The notes under the pieces: generated by a model | What the model was told of the DNA's origin: nothing | What the model saw: only the letters and a program-made list of their open reading frames with translations | Databases searched by the model: none | Assembly: GCA_945862065.1 (NCBI GenBank) | Contig: CAMAWT010000006.1 | Coordinates: forward strand, 79,525 to 143,524 | Direction: 5' to 3' | DNA: 64,000 nucleotides | Origin: Flavobacterium psychrophilum | GTDB lineage: Bacteria > Bacteroidota > Bacteroidia > Flavobacteriales > Flavobacteriaceae | Part shown: positions 44,424-55,500 of the stretch, one piece after another | How positions within the stretch are numbered: the stretch's first letter is position 1 | How the letters are laid out: each line of letters begins with the position of its first letter | Made by a program: the position numbers and the translations under genes

Positions 44424-44939
44424 ATGAAACCAAATATCGGAATTTCTGAAAATCATCTTGAAAATAGCATCAATCTGTTAGCTACATCTTTGGCAGATGA
44501 AGTGACGCTTTACACCAAAATTAGAAAATTCCATTGGAATGTTGCAGGCGAAAGTTTTATGGAATTGCACAAATTGTTTCAGGAGCAATACACCGAATTG
44601 GAAGAAACTATTGATGAAATTGCTGAACGAATCAACAAATTGGGCGGAAAATCGATTGGAACCATGGATGAATTTTTGAAGATAACATCCATTAAAGAAT
44701 CTCCAAATGTATATCCGAATCAAAGGGAAATGATGAAAGAATTACTCGATGATCATGAAACAATTGTGAAAGAGTTTAGAAAAAACATAGACAAAAGCAA
44801 CGAAAATAAAGATGCGGGGACAGCTGACTTTTTTACAGGTTTGATGAACAACACGAAACGATGTCTTGGATTCTTAGAAGGTATTTATCTTAGATTTTAT
44901 TTGATGTTTTTTTTAGAAATAAAATGCAATAATTATTAA
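44424..44939 (+). CDS. dps: Dps ferritin-like protein with frameshifted C-terminus
   Basis: Dps stores iron and shields DNA in starved or oxidatively stressed cells. The ferroxidase-site residues are present (KFHWNVAGESFMELHKLF, then EIAERINKLGG). Up to DAGTADFFTGLM the frame is normal. After the ATG at 44844 it runs into NNTKRCLGFL and ends at 44939. In the neighbouring frame the next residues read EQHETMSWILRRYLS and then stop at 44891-44893, the expected Dps end. Loss of one base (most simply one G of an original ATGGAA) near 44846 explains this. It is either a mutation or a sequencing error. Confidence 0.88.
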   Translation: MKPNIGISENHLENSINLLATSLADEVTLYTKIRKFHWNVAGESFMELHKLFQEQYTELEETIDEIAERINKLGGKSIGTMDEFLKITSIKESPNVYPNQREMMKELLDDHETIVKEFRKNIDKSNENKDAGTADFFTGLMNNTKRCLGFLEGIYLRFYLMFFLEIKCNNY

Positions 44940-45278
44940 TTAAATAGTACAAAAAAGCATAAAATAATCTGTTTAATAACTCTGTTTTTTGATTTGATAG
45001 GTTGACATAATGAGATTTAGAACATAGAGTAGTTTTTCAACCTTCCGACTATGGCCAACGAAACGGTACGCGAGCTTGATACTCATTAATCAATAAAACA
45101 GCTGTTATTAAATGGATTTTTATAATATTTTAAAAGAAATTTTCGAATATCTAAAAAAACAAGCCCAAAATATTAATTCATTTTTGATGAAAATCCGAAT
45201 GAAATCGAAAAGTCAAATCGAAAATCCGAAGCTAAATTATTTTTAAATTTTATTACACCCAACAGTTTGTTTTTACAA
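44940..45278. other. 339-base gap without recognised gene
   Basis: No gene or RNA is recognised. A GC-richer patch (about 45040-45085) lies between the inverted 9-mers TTTAATAAC (44972-44980) and GTTATTAAA (45104-45112), which could be a remnant of a small mobile element. The right part is AT-rich with the repeated word GAAAATCCGAA. Confidence 0.4.
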
Positions 45279-46748
45279 TTATTTCACAAAAAATTCTATT
45301 TGTTCTACCCCAATTTTTTTAGCTACAATCGTTTTATTTTTGTCCAAAACATAAATTACGGGAGTTGTAACCACATCATATTTTTCAAGGATGTTGTTAT
45401 AATGGATACCATCATATAAATTTATCCAATTTAATTCGTTTTTAGTAATGTATTCTTGATACCCTTTTGCATTGTGTTGCGTGTACACACTTACTACTTT
45501 AACTTTCTTATTTTGACTTAACAATTCGTCATAAACTTTCTTTAACTTTGGTATTTCTTTTTGGCAATGTCCACAATCAATATCCCAAAAAACCAGAACA
45601 ATATATTCGGAATTTATAGCATACAATTCTTTAAATAATTTTTCAATTTGGGGTTTGTTTGCATAATATTTTTGGGTAATTTCTTCACTCGTTTTACTGT
45701 TTTCAAATCCCATTGATATCACAATATCTTTATCTTTTACATCCGTTAAAAACAAATTTGGGGCTTTGCTTCCAATTAAAAGTGGCTTCACTTTATCAGC
45801 TTTTCTTATCACAGATTCAATGATGTACTTATCAAAAAAACCGTTTGCCTTTCCAGTTTTAAAATAGGCATCAGACATGTGAACAAAAATTTTATCATGC
45901 CCAAGTATTTTTGATGTTTCAGATTGATTGGTAAAAAAAGCAATTAAGTATTTGTATATTAAACTTTCTCTTTTTGGTTTTAATAAAAATTTGTCCACTT
46001 CAACTATAACAGAATCAGGTGTTTGGTCGATAATATTTGTAAAGTATCGTTTTAACTTAGGAACAAAAAACGGATTTCTAATAGTGCTTTCGTCATCAAG
46101 ATTTATACCCTCCCAAAACGCCTTTTTGTAGGGTTGATAGGCATCTTTTTTATCAGTAAAGGAGGCAGAAAATTTTTCAAAATTATAGTCTTTTTTCAAT
46201 TCCATCAGCAGTTTCAAAAAACTGTTAGGATATTGATTTGCAAAACTTTCTTCTAGAGCAATGACTTCATCATTGGTGGTTATGTATTTTTTCTGTACCA
46301 CATCTGTTGAATCTTTTTTAGACATTCCTTTGGCATCTTCTCTTGCTTTGTCAAACTCGACTCTTTTCTTAGAAATGTAGGAAACATAATTGAAAAATTC
46401 ATTTTGTAGGGTATTATTAGAAGATAAATTTTCTATCCCAGTTTCTTTGTAAACGCCTTTAATTTTGGTAACTTGAGAATTTTCATCAACATAAAAATCA
46501 AAGTATTTTTTTTTGTCTTGGCTAATTAATGCAAAAATACCCGTTTCTAACTTTTTATTGCTTTTAAATACAATTTTGCCGTTTACAACCGTTTTGCACG
46601 TATCTTTTATCAGGTTGTTTTCAAATTCTTGAATGGTTAAAAAGACCAAAGTATCTTTAAGCCCTTCTATTTCTATATTGATTTCATGTTTCGATTGAGC
46701 CGAAACGAGTCCGGCACATAATAAAAGTAAATAAAATAATCGTTTCAT
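45279..46748 (-). CDS. Secreted thioredoxin-like (TlpA-type) protein
   Basis: 489 residues: a signal peptide (1-17), an N-terminal DUF4369-like beta domain (about 20-110), a helical middle part resembling DUF5106 and a C-terminal thioredoxin fold. The redox site is CGHC in FWDIDCGHCQKEI, with the cis-proline region VTTPVIYVLD. It probably reduces or isomerises disulfides in periplasmic proteins. A complete promoter lies at 46760-46789. Partner proteins are not evident from the context. Confidence 0.85.
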   Translation of the reverse strand: MKRLFYLLLLCAGLVSAQSKHEINIEIEGLKDTLVFLTIQEFENNLIKDTCKTVVNGKIVFKSNKKLETGIFALISQDKKKYFDFYVDENSQVTKIKGVYKETGIENLSSNNTLQNEFFNYVSYISKKRVEFDKAREDAKGMSKKDSTDVVQKKYITTNDEVIALEESFANQYPNSFLKLLMELKKDYNFEKFSASFTDKKDAYQPYKKAFWEGINLDDESTIRNPFFVPKLKRYFTNIIDQTPDSVIVEVDKFLLKPKRESLIYKYLIAFFTNQSETSKILGHDKIFVHMSDAYFKTGKANGFFDKYIIESVIRKADKVKPLLIGSKAPNLFLTDVKDKDIVISMGFENSKTSEEITQKYYANKPQIEKLFKELYAINSEYIVLVFWDIDCGHCQKEIPKLKKVYDELLSQNKKVKVVSVYTQHNAKGYQEYITKNELNWINLYDGIHYNNILEKYDVVTTPVIYVLDKNKTIVAKKIGVEQIEFFVK

Positions 46749-46759
46749 GTTTTTTTTTA

Positions 46760-46789
46760 CAAATATAAAAAGGATCGCATTTTTTTCAA
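46760..46789 (-). promoter_or_regulatory. Promoter of the thioredoxin-like gene
   Basis: On the minus strand, TTG (46789-46787), 19 bases and TATATTTG (46767-46760), about 12 bases before the ATG. It is a full consensus match. Confidence 0.7.
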
Positions 46790-46878
46790 CAAAATTTTAC
46801 ATTTAAAATGTTAAATTTCTTTTGGGAATTTTTTTGGTAAAAATCACAAGAAACTTTCTACTGTAATAAATTATATAT

Positions 46879-46886
46879 TATTTTTG
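46879..46886 (+). promoter_or_regulatory. Putative -7 box of the TPR histidine kinase gene
   Basis: TATTTTTG lies 43 bases before the TTG start at 46929. The surroundings are very AT-rich, so support is modest. Confidence 0.35.
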
Positions 46887-46928
46887 TTTATAGTTTTCGA
46901 AAATTATTTCAATTAAACAAATTGTGTC

Positions 46929-48983
46929 TTGAAAAAAAAGTACCATTTCATATTGCAACTTCTAGTTTTCTTCTTTTTAATCAACCAAGATGTGTGTGCT
47001 CAAAACGACAGTTTGATTAAATCTATCAATTCTAAAATTTTAAAAGCCAAAGTAGATACTTCAAAGGTTTCCTTATATTATGAATTAGCAGATGCTTACC
47101 AAGGTGTAGATTTAAAATTGTACATGACTAATTTGAACAAAGGATTTGAATTGTCTAAAAAAATTAATTTTTTAAAAGGCTATTCCAATTACTATCAAAA
47201 AGCTGCATTTCAATATCTTACAAAAGGAAACGCAAAAGAATGTCTGTCAAATGCACGCAAAGCATCTCAAATTTGCCTGAAATTAAAAGACACCTCGGGT
47301 TATTTAAAAAATATGTATTATGAATCATTAGGATACTTCTACCAAATGGATGCCGAAGGAATGAAAACCAATATTAATCGGGCTCTTGGGTTTATAAAAA
47401 ACAAACCGTTTTATGCAGATAGAGGTCCTTTGTATTCGTTATTGGTGCAATATTATTCAAGATTTGATTTAGCAAAAACTTACCAGTATTTGGTTTTAGA
47501 ATATGATTGTTTAAAAATTAAAAATGATCCTAATCAAATGATTTCTGTTTATAATGAATTTTCAAATTATTATGCAACCGTTTTAGATTTTAAAGAAGCC
47601 ATAAAATATTCTGAAAAAGCGTTGAAAGAAGCTTATAAAATTCCAACAAATAAAGATTACAATGTTGCTTTTGCAATGGTAAATTTGGCAAATATTTTTT
47701 TGTCTGATCTGCAGTTTGACAAATCAAAAGTATACATAAAAAAATCATTACAAATAAGTGAGAAAATTCAAAACCCAATTTTAATTTGTAGAAATAAATC
47801 AATTCTTGCAAAAATCTATTTAAAAGAAAAAAAATATTTAGAGGCCAACGAGTTAACTTTACAATTTATGAATTGTGATGACACGCCAGAATATGTTATG
47901 GTTGGCAATTTGTATCTAGCCACATCATATAATGGTTTAAATAAGCCTAAGGAAGCAGTAAGTGCTTTGAAATCGGTTGACTTTAAAATATTAAATGATT
48001 TTCCATTAAATTATCAATTAGATTATTATGACGAATTAACTAAAGGTTACAGCGCAATTGGCGAATACAAATTAGCACTTGAAGCAGCCCAAAAGTTTAA
48101 TGAACTTCAAGAGAAATTTTTGGACAATAAGGTATCTATAAACACAATCAGCCTTCAATCTAAATTTAAATTAAGAGAAATAAATTATGCATTTGATAAA
48201 TTAAAGCTAGAAAAACAAAAAGTTGAATTAAAACAACAAAAAAACAGAGCTCGATTTAATTTGTTACTTGGGTTATTTATTTTGATCATAATTTTGTTAG
48301 GAGTATTTATTTGGGCTTATCAATTCAGAAAAAAAGGAAATTTTATCTTTGGATTATCTCGGGTACAACTTCAAAATGCCGTTCAAGAAAAAGAAGCACT
48401 TGTGAAAGAATTACACCATCGTGCCAAAAACAATTTTCAATTAATTTCTAGTATGATGAACATTCAAGCTATGGATAAATCAATTAATGTTGATGAATTT
48501 GTAAAGCTAACTAATTCTAGAATTTTATCATTGACAAATATTCACGAAAAATTGTACTTAAAAGACAATTTGTATCAACTAGAAGCCAATTTATATATAA
48601 AAGAAATGGCACAATATGTCAAAACAACTTTTTTAAGTACATTTACCACTATAGAATTTGAATTTTCAGATGATATTGTAATTCTCGACTTAGAAACCAT
48701 CATGCCTCTGGGATTAATCATTAATGAACTTTTAACAAATAGTTATAAATATGCGTTTATTGATAGAGATAAAGGAAAAATAGAAATCAAAATTATTCGA
48801 TTGTCATCATCAACATATAAGTTTACTTACTCAGATGACGGCGTTGGAATTAATAAGGTTATTCCGTTTACAAAAAGCATAGGTATGAATTTAATAACAG
48901 CTTTATGTAAACAATTGCGAACCGAACCTAAAATGAGTTTTGAAAACGGAGCTTATTTTGAAATAGAATTTAAAAAAGATTAA
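46929..48983 (+). CDS. TPR sensor histidine kinase (HisKA_2 type)
   Basis: 684 residues: signal peptide (1-25), a long extracytoplasmic alpha-helical domain with TPR units (about 30-430), one transmembrane helix (about 441-463, LLLGLFILIIILLGVFIW) and a cytoplasmic kinase. The phospho-acceptor is in ELHHRAKNNFQLISSMM, typical of HisKA_2 kinases. The ATPase has LGLIINELLTNSYKYAF (N box) and DDGVGI. The start is TTG at 46929. The response regulator gene follows after 23 bases. The signal sensed is unknown. Confidence 0.9.
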   Translation: MKKKYHFILQLLVFFFLINQDVCAQNDSLIKSINSKILKAKVDTSKVSLYYELADAYQGVDLKLYMTNLNKGFELSKKINFLKGYSNYYQKAAFQYLTKGNAKECLSNARKASQICLKLKDTSGYLKNMYYESLGYFYQMDAEGMKTNINRALGFIKNKPFYADRGPLYSLLVQYYSRFDLAKTYQYLVLEYDCLKIKNDPNQMISVYNEFSNYYATVLDFKEAIKYSEKALKEAYKIPTNKDYNVAFAMVNLANIFLSDLQFDKSKVYIKKSLQISEKIQNPILICRNKSILAKIYLKEKKYLEANELTLQFMNCDDTPEYVMVGNLYLATSYNGLNKPKEAVSALKSVDFKILNDFPLNYQLDYYDELTKGYSAIGEYKLALEAAQKFNELQEKFLDNKVSINTISLQSKFKLREINYAFDKLKLEKQKVELKQQKNRARFNLLLGLFILIIILLGVFIWAYQFRKKGNFIFGLSRVQLQNAVQEKEALVKELHHRAKNNFQLISSMMNIQAMDKSINVDEFVKLTNSRILSLTNIHEKLYLKDNLYQLEANLYIKEMAQYVKTTFLSTFTTIEFEFSDDIVILDLETIMPLGLIINELLTNSYKYAFIDRDKGKIEIKIIRLSSSTYKFTYSDDGVGINKVIPFTKSIGMNLITALCKQLRTEPKMSFENGAYFEIEFKKD

Positions 48984-49006
48984 CTAATTTAATAACAATA
49001 AAAGCC

Positions 49007-49771
49007 ATGCAAATTATGAGAAATAAAATTTTAGTAGTAGAAGATCAATTTATAATTGCACTAGATATTAAAAACATACTAGAAGCAGAAAATTATGAAG
49101 TTGAAACAGATTATAAATCGGTTGCAAACGTAATTAATATCTTAGAAAACAACCCGCCCGATTTAATTCTTATTGACATTCATTTAAATGAAGAACAAAC
49201 CGGAATAGATATTGGAAATTATTTATACAAAAAAGATACTATTCCGTTTATTTACATTACTTCTTATTCTGATAAAGTTACTTTAGAAAAAGTAAAAAGC
49301 TCTCGCCCATATGGTTTTATTGTTAAACCATACAAAAATATAGATTTAATTTCGAATGTGTTTTTAGTAATTAATAACTTTCAATATAGAAAAGTAGATT
49401 TGCGTAGAAATACAGAAATTGAAAAAATTGACATACCAATCCAATTAAAAACTACTTTAGATTACATTCAAAAGAACATTTATCAAAAAATAGATGTTGC
49501 ACAATTAGCTACACTTACAAGATGGAATAAAGATCATTACTCTCGTGTTTTTAAACAATTTTTAGGATTAACTCCTTATCAATATATTTTGCAACAAAAA
49601 ATTGAAGTTGCCAAAACGGTTATTGAAACTACAGATGATCAATTTCGTACAATTGCCTTTGACCTAGGTTTTGCAAGTTACAGTAATTTTTGTAACGCAT
49701 TTAAAAAAGCTACCAATTTTTCTCCAGAAAATTATCGATTTACAAAAAACTCCATTAAAAACAGAGGTTGA
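49007..49771 (+). CDS. Response regulator with AraC-type DNA-binding domain
   Basis: 254 residues: a receiver domain (about 7-125) with the acidic pair E12-D13, phospho-acceptor D57 in LILIDIHL and K107-like in FIVKPYK, then an AraC-family double helix-turn-helix (about 150-250, VAQLATLTRWNKDHYSRVF, then GFASYSNFCNAFKK). It is the partner of the TPR kinase just upstream. Receiver-AraC fusions are fairly frequent in Bacteroidetes. The target genes cannot be read from the sequence. Confidence 0.9.
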   Translation: MQIMRNKILVVEDQFIIALDIKNILEAENYEVETDYKSVANVINILENNPPDLILIDIHLNEEQTGIDIGNYLYKKDTIPFIYITSYSDKVTLEKVKSSRPYGFIVKPYKNIDLISNVFLVINNFQYRKVDLRRNTEIEKIDIPIQLKTTLDYIQKNIYQKIDVAQLATLTRWNKDHYSRVFKQFLGLTPYQYILQQKIEVAKTVIETTDDQFRTIAFDLGFASYSNFCNAFKKATNFSPENYRFTKNSIKNRG

Positions 49772-49899
49772 TTTTAAATGACCTCTGCAATCTCTCATTT
49801 TTCTCAAAAAATAGAGGTAAAAAAGTTAAAAAAATAATTAATTTATCGTTTTTTGATGCTTTGCGTTTGTTTTCGATATTTCGTATTCATTTGAAATAT

Positions 49900-49907
49900 T
49901 AATTTTG
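49900..49907 (+). promoter_or_regulatory. Putative -7 box of the second two-component operon
   Basis: TAATTTTG lies 100 bases before the kinase ATG, followed by a GC-rich CCCGCCCGCACC tract in the leader. No TTG is seen at normal spacing. Confidence 0.45.
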
Positions 49908-50007
49908 CACTAAAATTAAGCCCGCCCGCACCTAAGTATAATAAATAAACAAACTAAATTTTATGTGATTTAAAGTTTTTTTAAAACGGTTTAATAAAGT
50001 AAAGCAA

Positions 50008-51741
50008 ATGATTCTAGATTTTAATAATTTAAATTTTAAATACCGAAAAATAATTCATTTTTCGTTAATTACATCTATTGTATTATTTCAATTTCTTATC
50101 CTAATTATTTTTTACAATGAAATTTTTAATGAATCAAAATTAGATTCCATTGCAGATGAAATCAAAAACAATCAAAAAATTGTTTTGGTTTTAAACAAAA
50201 CAAAACAAAATTATGCAACGGCGCAAGACAATTTTCAACAATTTCTTTCAACCCAAGACACACCCTATTTATCTAATTTCTCCAGCAATGTAAACCAACT
50301 TTCAGAAAATCTAGATACATTATCCTATTATTCAGAAAACAATAAAAACTGGAAAGAATACCAATTAGAAAACAATCCAGGAACTGCAAAGGAGCAGTTG
50401 GCATTAAAATCTAAATTGGATTCTATTTTAAAAAAGCAATTACCTTCCAATATAAAATTTAGTTTAGATGATTTTAAATTAACACCGTTCAACTACAAAG
50501 ACGTATTAAATAGTATTAACGTAGAAAGTACTAAAGAAGTTGATACCGTAAAGAAAAAAGGTTTTTTTGGAAGATTAGGAAATGCCCTTGCGGGAAAAGT
50601 GGATGTTCAAAAAGAAAAAGTAAATGTACTAGTTTCCATGAAATTTGGAAAAAAAGTAACCACGGGCGATGTAGCTTCTCAACTTGCAGCAGCTTTTAAA
50701 AACACCAACAAATATTATGCTGCTGAATTTGCAAAAATTAAAGGCACCCTTTTAAACTACAAAGAAAAAGAAGCCTCTTTTGCAGCACTCAATTTAAAAC
50801 TACTCAATTACAGTGCTACTTTATTAAAAAACTATGAGCAATCTCTTTTAGATTTTTCAAAAGCAACATCAGAACGATATGATCAACAATATAAAATCAA
50901 TAAAAGCATTCGAAATTATACAATTATTGGTCTTGTTATACTAGTAATCATCATTTCAATCATATTGACATATTTAACAAGACTCGCCTTTGATTATGAA
51001 AAAAGGTTAGTTGTGGCTCAAGTAAAAATCCAACAGAGTCTTAGTTTCAAAAACAGAATAATCGGTATGATCAGTCACGAAATAAGATCTCCATTAAGCA
51101 TCATTTCTATTTACAGTAAATACCTCAGTTCAAAAATCAAAGACGAGGAAATTAAAAATGTATTTGATTCGGTTCAGTTTACTACCAATTCTTTAACCAT
51201 GTTGTCGAACCAAATTTTAGAATACTCAAAAAATGAAAACAAACAACTTTCATTAAACCCTGCACCTTTCAATTTAGAAGATCAATTATCAAATGTCGTT
51301 AAATCACTTCAAACATTGGTTGCAGAAAAAGGAAATAAATTGGATTACATTCAAAATGTAGCAAAAGACATTATAGTTAATTCAGACACAACCAAACTGC
51401 ATCAACTGCTCTATAACATAATAGGTAATGCAAATAAATTTACAGATCAGGGCACTATCACTTTAAATTGTTCAACAGAGCCAGCAAAAAACAATTATAT
51501 CAACCTATTGATTTCAGTTAAAGATTCAGGAAAAGGAATTTCTCAAGAAGAACTACCTCACATATTCGATCAATATTATCAAGCAGAATCGGGAGGAAAC
51601 ATTAGCAACCTTGGTGTTGGTTTGGGATTGAATTTATGCAAAGAACTAGTAGAATTATTCAAAGGAAAAATAAGTGTAACGAGTGAAGAAAAAAAAGGGA
51701 CTACGGTATCATTTAATTTGCTTTTACAAACAATTAATTAA
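50008..51741 (+). CDS. Membrane sensor histidine kinase (HisKA type)
   Basis: 577 residues with two membrane helices (about 15-35 and 310-331) enclosing a 270-residue extracytoplasmic, mostly helical domain with no recognised sensor fold. In the cytoplasm lie the HisKA domain with H357 in MISHEIRSPLS and a HATPase with NIIGNANKFT, DSGKGIS and VGLGLNLCKEL. The response regulator starts 14 bases downstream. The pair lies directly before the giant surface-protein gene and could control it; that link is inferred from position only. Confidence 0.92.
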   Translation: MILDFNNLNFKYRKIIHFSLITSIVLFQFLILIIFYNEIFNESKLDSIADEIKNNQKIVLVLNKTKQNYATAQDNFQQFLSTQDTPYLSNFSSNVNQLSENLDTLSYYSENNKNWKEYQLENNPGTAKEQLALKSKLDSILKKQLPSNIKFSLDDFKLTPFNYKDVLNSINVESTKEVDTVKKKGFFGRLGNALAGKVDVQKEKVNVLVSMKFGKKVTTGDVASQLAAAFKNTNKYYAAEFAKIKGTLLNYKEKEASFAALNLKLLNYSATLLKNYEQSLLDFSKATSERYDQQYKINKSIRNYTIIGLVILVIIISIILTYLTRLAFDYEKRLVVAQVKIQQSLSFKNRIIGMISHEIRSPLSIISIYSKYLSSKIKDEEIKNVFDSVQFTTNSLTMLSNQILEYSKNENKQLSLNPAPFNLEDQLSNVVKSLQTLVAEKGNKLDYIQNVAKDIIVNSDTTKLHQLLYNIIGNANKFTDQGTITLNCSTEPAKNNYINLLISVKDSGKGISQEELPHIFDQYYQAESGGNISNLGVGLGLNLCKELVELFKGKISVTSEEKKGTTVSFNLLLQTIN

Positions 51742-51755
51742 AAACACCTAATAGT

Positions 51756-52382
51756 ATGAAAACTTTTTTAATTGCAGATGATCACAGTGTTGTTCGAAGT
51801 GGATTAGTAATGATTGCAAAATCGTTATTCAATGACGCAACCATCTTTCAGGCTAGTAATTTTAATGAAATTCAAAAAACACTAGAAATTAATACGGTGG
51901 ATATTTTGATTTTGGATATAAGTTTTCCAGAAGGAAACTCATTAAACATTATCCCAACATTAAAAATGGAACATCCCAACCTAAAAATATTAATGTTTTC
52001 TTCTCATGATGAAGAAATGTTTGCCTTAAGGTATATCAAAGCTGGGGCTGATGGTTATTTGTCCAAATTAAGTACGCCCGACGAAATTGAAAATGCCGTT
52101 CTTAAAATTTCGCAAGAAGGAAAATACACCAGTTCCAAAGTCAGGGATAAAATTATTGATTCTTTTATGTTTAACAAACCACAAAACCCTTTAGAAGAAT
52201 TATCTGATAGAGAAATGGAAATTGCAACATTGATGGTTAACGGAATGGGAAATCTAGAAATATCAAATGTATTAAAATTAAAATCAACAACAGTAAGCAC
52301 ATACAAAAATAGAGTTTTTGAAAAATTGGGTGTCGATAATTTGTCAGCTTTGATACAGTTTTTCAATATTCATAGCAATTAA
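51756..52382 (+). CDS. NarL/FixJ-type response regulator
   Basis: 208 residues: a receiver domain with D8-D9 and phospho-acceptor D54 in LILDISFPEG, and a C-terminal LuxR-type helix-turn-helix (about 142-205, LSDREMEIATLMVNGMGNLE, then STTVSTYKNRVFEKLGV). It is co-transcribed with the kinase upstream. The next gene is the 3776-residue surface protein. Between them lies a hairpin-like GTGTAG/CTACAC arrangement that could be a binding site or a terminator stem. Confidence 0.93.
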   Translation: MKTFLIADDHSVVRSGLVMIAKSLFNDATIFQASNFNEIQKTLEINTVDILILDISFPEGNSLNIIPTLKMEHPNLKILMFSSHDEEMFALRYIKAGADGYLSKLSTPDEIENAVLKISQEGKYTSSKVRDKIIDSFMFNKPQNPLEELSDREMEIATLMVNGMGNLEISNVLKLKSTTVSTYKNRVFEKLGVDNLSALIQFFNIHSN

Positions 52383-52387
52383 TTTCA

Positions 52388-52430
52388 GTGTAGTAAAAAT
52401 TCTACACGGCCAGAAACAATTCAACTACAC
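52388..52430. promoter_or_regulatory. GTGTAG/CTACAC motifs upstream of the giant gene
   Basis: GTGTAG (52388-52393) faces CTACAC (52402-52407), and CTACAC recurs at 52425-52430. They stand 20-60 bases upstream of a -7 box. They could be regulator half-sites or a weak stem after the response regulator gene; no T-run follows. Confidence 0.35.
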
Positions 52431-52450
52431 AAATAGATTTCGGTTGTGTT

Positions 52451-52458
52451 TAATTTTG
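52451..52458 (+). promoter_or_regulatory. Putative -7 box of the giant surface-protein gene
   Basis: TAATTTTG lies 86 bases before the ATG at 52545. No TTG is found at the usual spacing, so activation by a regulator is possible. Confidence 0.45.
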
Positions 52459-52544
52459 AACCCGAATTAATTTTAACAGTAATTCATTTGAATGATTAAA
52501 AAAAAATCAGTCAAAAAACAGTATAAACAACAAAATTTTTTTAA

Positions 52545-55500
52545 ATGAAAACAAAATTAAATTTCATTACGAAACTGAGGGTTTTTTCAAGTGTGATTTT
52601 ATTTGCAAGCATTTTTAATGCACAAGCAAATAATATCAGCACATTGGATAGCCCGTCCTTTTCTTTTGTCTCTAATTCTTTTTTTGAAAATGTAAACAGT
52701 TCAGTAAAAACTGAACCTGCATCTTCAGAAAAAAAGTTAAAGAAAATCATTTCTGACACAAAAGAAAAAAAGCCCCGAAATATTCTTTCTAAGAATAGTT
52801 CCAGAGGAAAAAGAACAATTCCTCAAAAGATTGTTATGTCTGAAAATGACAATGACCCAGTAAATTATAACCAGAAAAAAACTCTGGTTAATTGCCCCAA
52901 TGGTACAACTATTTTTTCCCAATACGCTACTGTTTCTTCAGGTGGATTAGGAGTTGGTGTAACAAATGGCGCTGGAGCACCCGACAATTTGGGCATAGCA
53001 GTTCACGCTACAGGCACTACATACCAAGGTATATTCACCTACCAACAAACTTTCACAGGAGGTATGCCCATCTATATTACAGCTAAGTATATAGATACAA
53101 GAGTGGATGGTATTAAAGTAGCATTCTCTACTGACGGTACCACTTGGACGTCCGACTCACCAACAATCGGTGGTTTCGGCGTAGCAACAGCAGCTAATTT
53201 CACAACTGTAAGTTATACAATACCGGCAACCCTAACAGGAAACTACAAATTCATCAGAGTTCAAGGTAATAGTGGACAAACTTATTTGAGTATAGATGCC
53301 ATTCAGACTACTAAAACAGAATGTTTATTGGTTACTGCAAGTACTTTTATTGATAATGGTGCCGGTGGAGGTGCCAAAAACAATTGTATCAAAGATGGTA
53401 CAGAAAGCACTACAGATAGTCCAGCAGGTTTGTACATGAACGTGTTGCAAGGTTCTACCTTGGTGAGGTCATATCCAGTAATCAACGGGCAAGCTGTAAT
53501 CAGCGGCTTAGCGGATGGAACCTACACCATGATTATTACCAACAGTTCTACGGCAACGACTTCAGTTTTACCAACCGGTTTTTTAAGCAGTAACCCAAGT
53601 AAAACCATCGTTATTACTGGAGGTGTATTAAGCAGCCCTGCATTGCCACTATTATATTGCTTGCAGGTTGTGGATACCGATAATGACGGTGTGGGCGATA
53701 CTGTAGATATAGATGATGACAATGATGGAGTATTGGATATCAATGAGTCAGTAAGCTGTACAGGGATAGGAACTAATAATCCAGGTATACTTCCAACAAG
53801 TTTATATAAGAGTCTTGCAGATTGGGAATACGTTCAAATTAAATTTTATTCAATATCGCCGCTTTCTTCATGGGCAACAGCAAGCTTTGATGTATTGAAA
53901 AATAACACTTTATATTATAAGGCAACTTATAATTCTGCTAATTTTTCTTATTGGTCAACAATTTCATCAACTTTAAGCCCTCCTATGGGTAATTTAAATC
54001 ATCCATTAGAAGTATTTACCAGTATTCTAAATAATCAACTTTATATAAACAACCCAATGTTTTCTAACGTAACATTTGGGCCTGGAGTCACAGCTACAAG
54101 TGTGATAAATAGCGATCAGGTTGAATTACTTAGGAAAATAATACCAGCTGAATTAGCAGGTACCTATACTTTTTCTGTTGTTTCAAGTCCAACATGGAAA
54201 GGTAATAACGATGAAGATGCCACAATGCTTTTAAATGGAGTACCTGTAATTAACCCATTTGGATATGGTTATGGAACTACTGGGCTACGTACCGTGACGT
54301 TAACCTTAAATGCGGGAGATGTTTTAGAATTTCGTACCAGAAATGTAATTGCTACTGGAGGGGGAAGTACCGTTGAAGTTATAGCAGCATCTACTTGTCC
54401 TTCTACCTTGGACACAGACAATGATGGAATTCCAAACAGTTTAGATTCAGATTCTGATAATGATGGTTGTCCAGATGCTGTTGAAGCAGGTGTAACAATT
54501 AATTCAAATTCTGGAGTTGCTACATCTAATAAATTAACTGCAGCTACAATTCCAGGTCCCTATGGAGCAAACGGTTTTGCAGACAGTCTTGAAACCTCTT
54601 CAGAGAATGGTATCTATAATGGAATTTATACATATGATTATGCTACAAACAATACAGTAAACGTTTGTACAGATACTGACAACGACGGTAATCCAAATTT
54701 ATTTGATTTGGATGATGATAATGACGGTGTGTTGGATACAACTGAAATGACTTGCTCATCAGTTGCGATGAGTAAAACGGGCGTTATTGTTTCGGTTCCA
54801 CCAACTATAAATTATGCTTTTTATAGTGGTAACACTATTGGTAATTTAGTAGATGGTGCTGATGAAAATTTACGTGTAATTGCTACTCCAACAGGTACAT
54901 TAAATAATAGCTTATGGTTAAATATCACATTACCTACTAGTAAAGCATTGACTTATATTGAAATTGGACATTACAGTGGACATTTACTTTTTGCTGCTGG
55001 TTCTACTTATAAAATTCAAGCTAGTGCAGATAATACTACTTGGGAGGATCTTACAGGAATTCTTTCTTATAATAATACAACTACATCAATTAGTGGTGGC
55101 TTTTCTACCTACAATTCAAATATTGCTAATTTTGAAAACAATAAAACACCATACAGATATTACCGCATATATGGTATTTCTGGCTCTAATGGTGGTGGAT
55201 GGGCTACAGAACTTTATTTTAAAGAAAGCGTTTGTACTGATTTAGATACCGATAACGACGGAACTCCAAACCGTTTAGATTTAGATTCTGACGGTGATGG
55301 TTGTTCAGATTCTTATGAATCAGGAGCAACAACAATACTTACGCCAAATTTTGCTTTTCCAGGGCCTTATGGAGCAAATGGATTACATAACTCTTTAGAA
55401 AAAACAACAGAAAGCGGTACTATAAATTATATTTCAACATATAATAATGCAATAGATGCTACTTTCAAAATATGTTCTGATTTTGACGGAGATGGTATTC

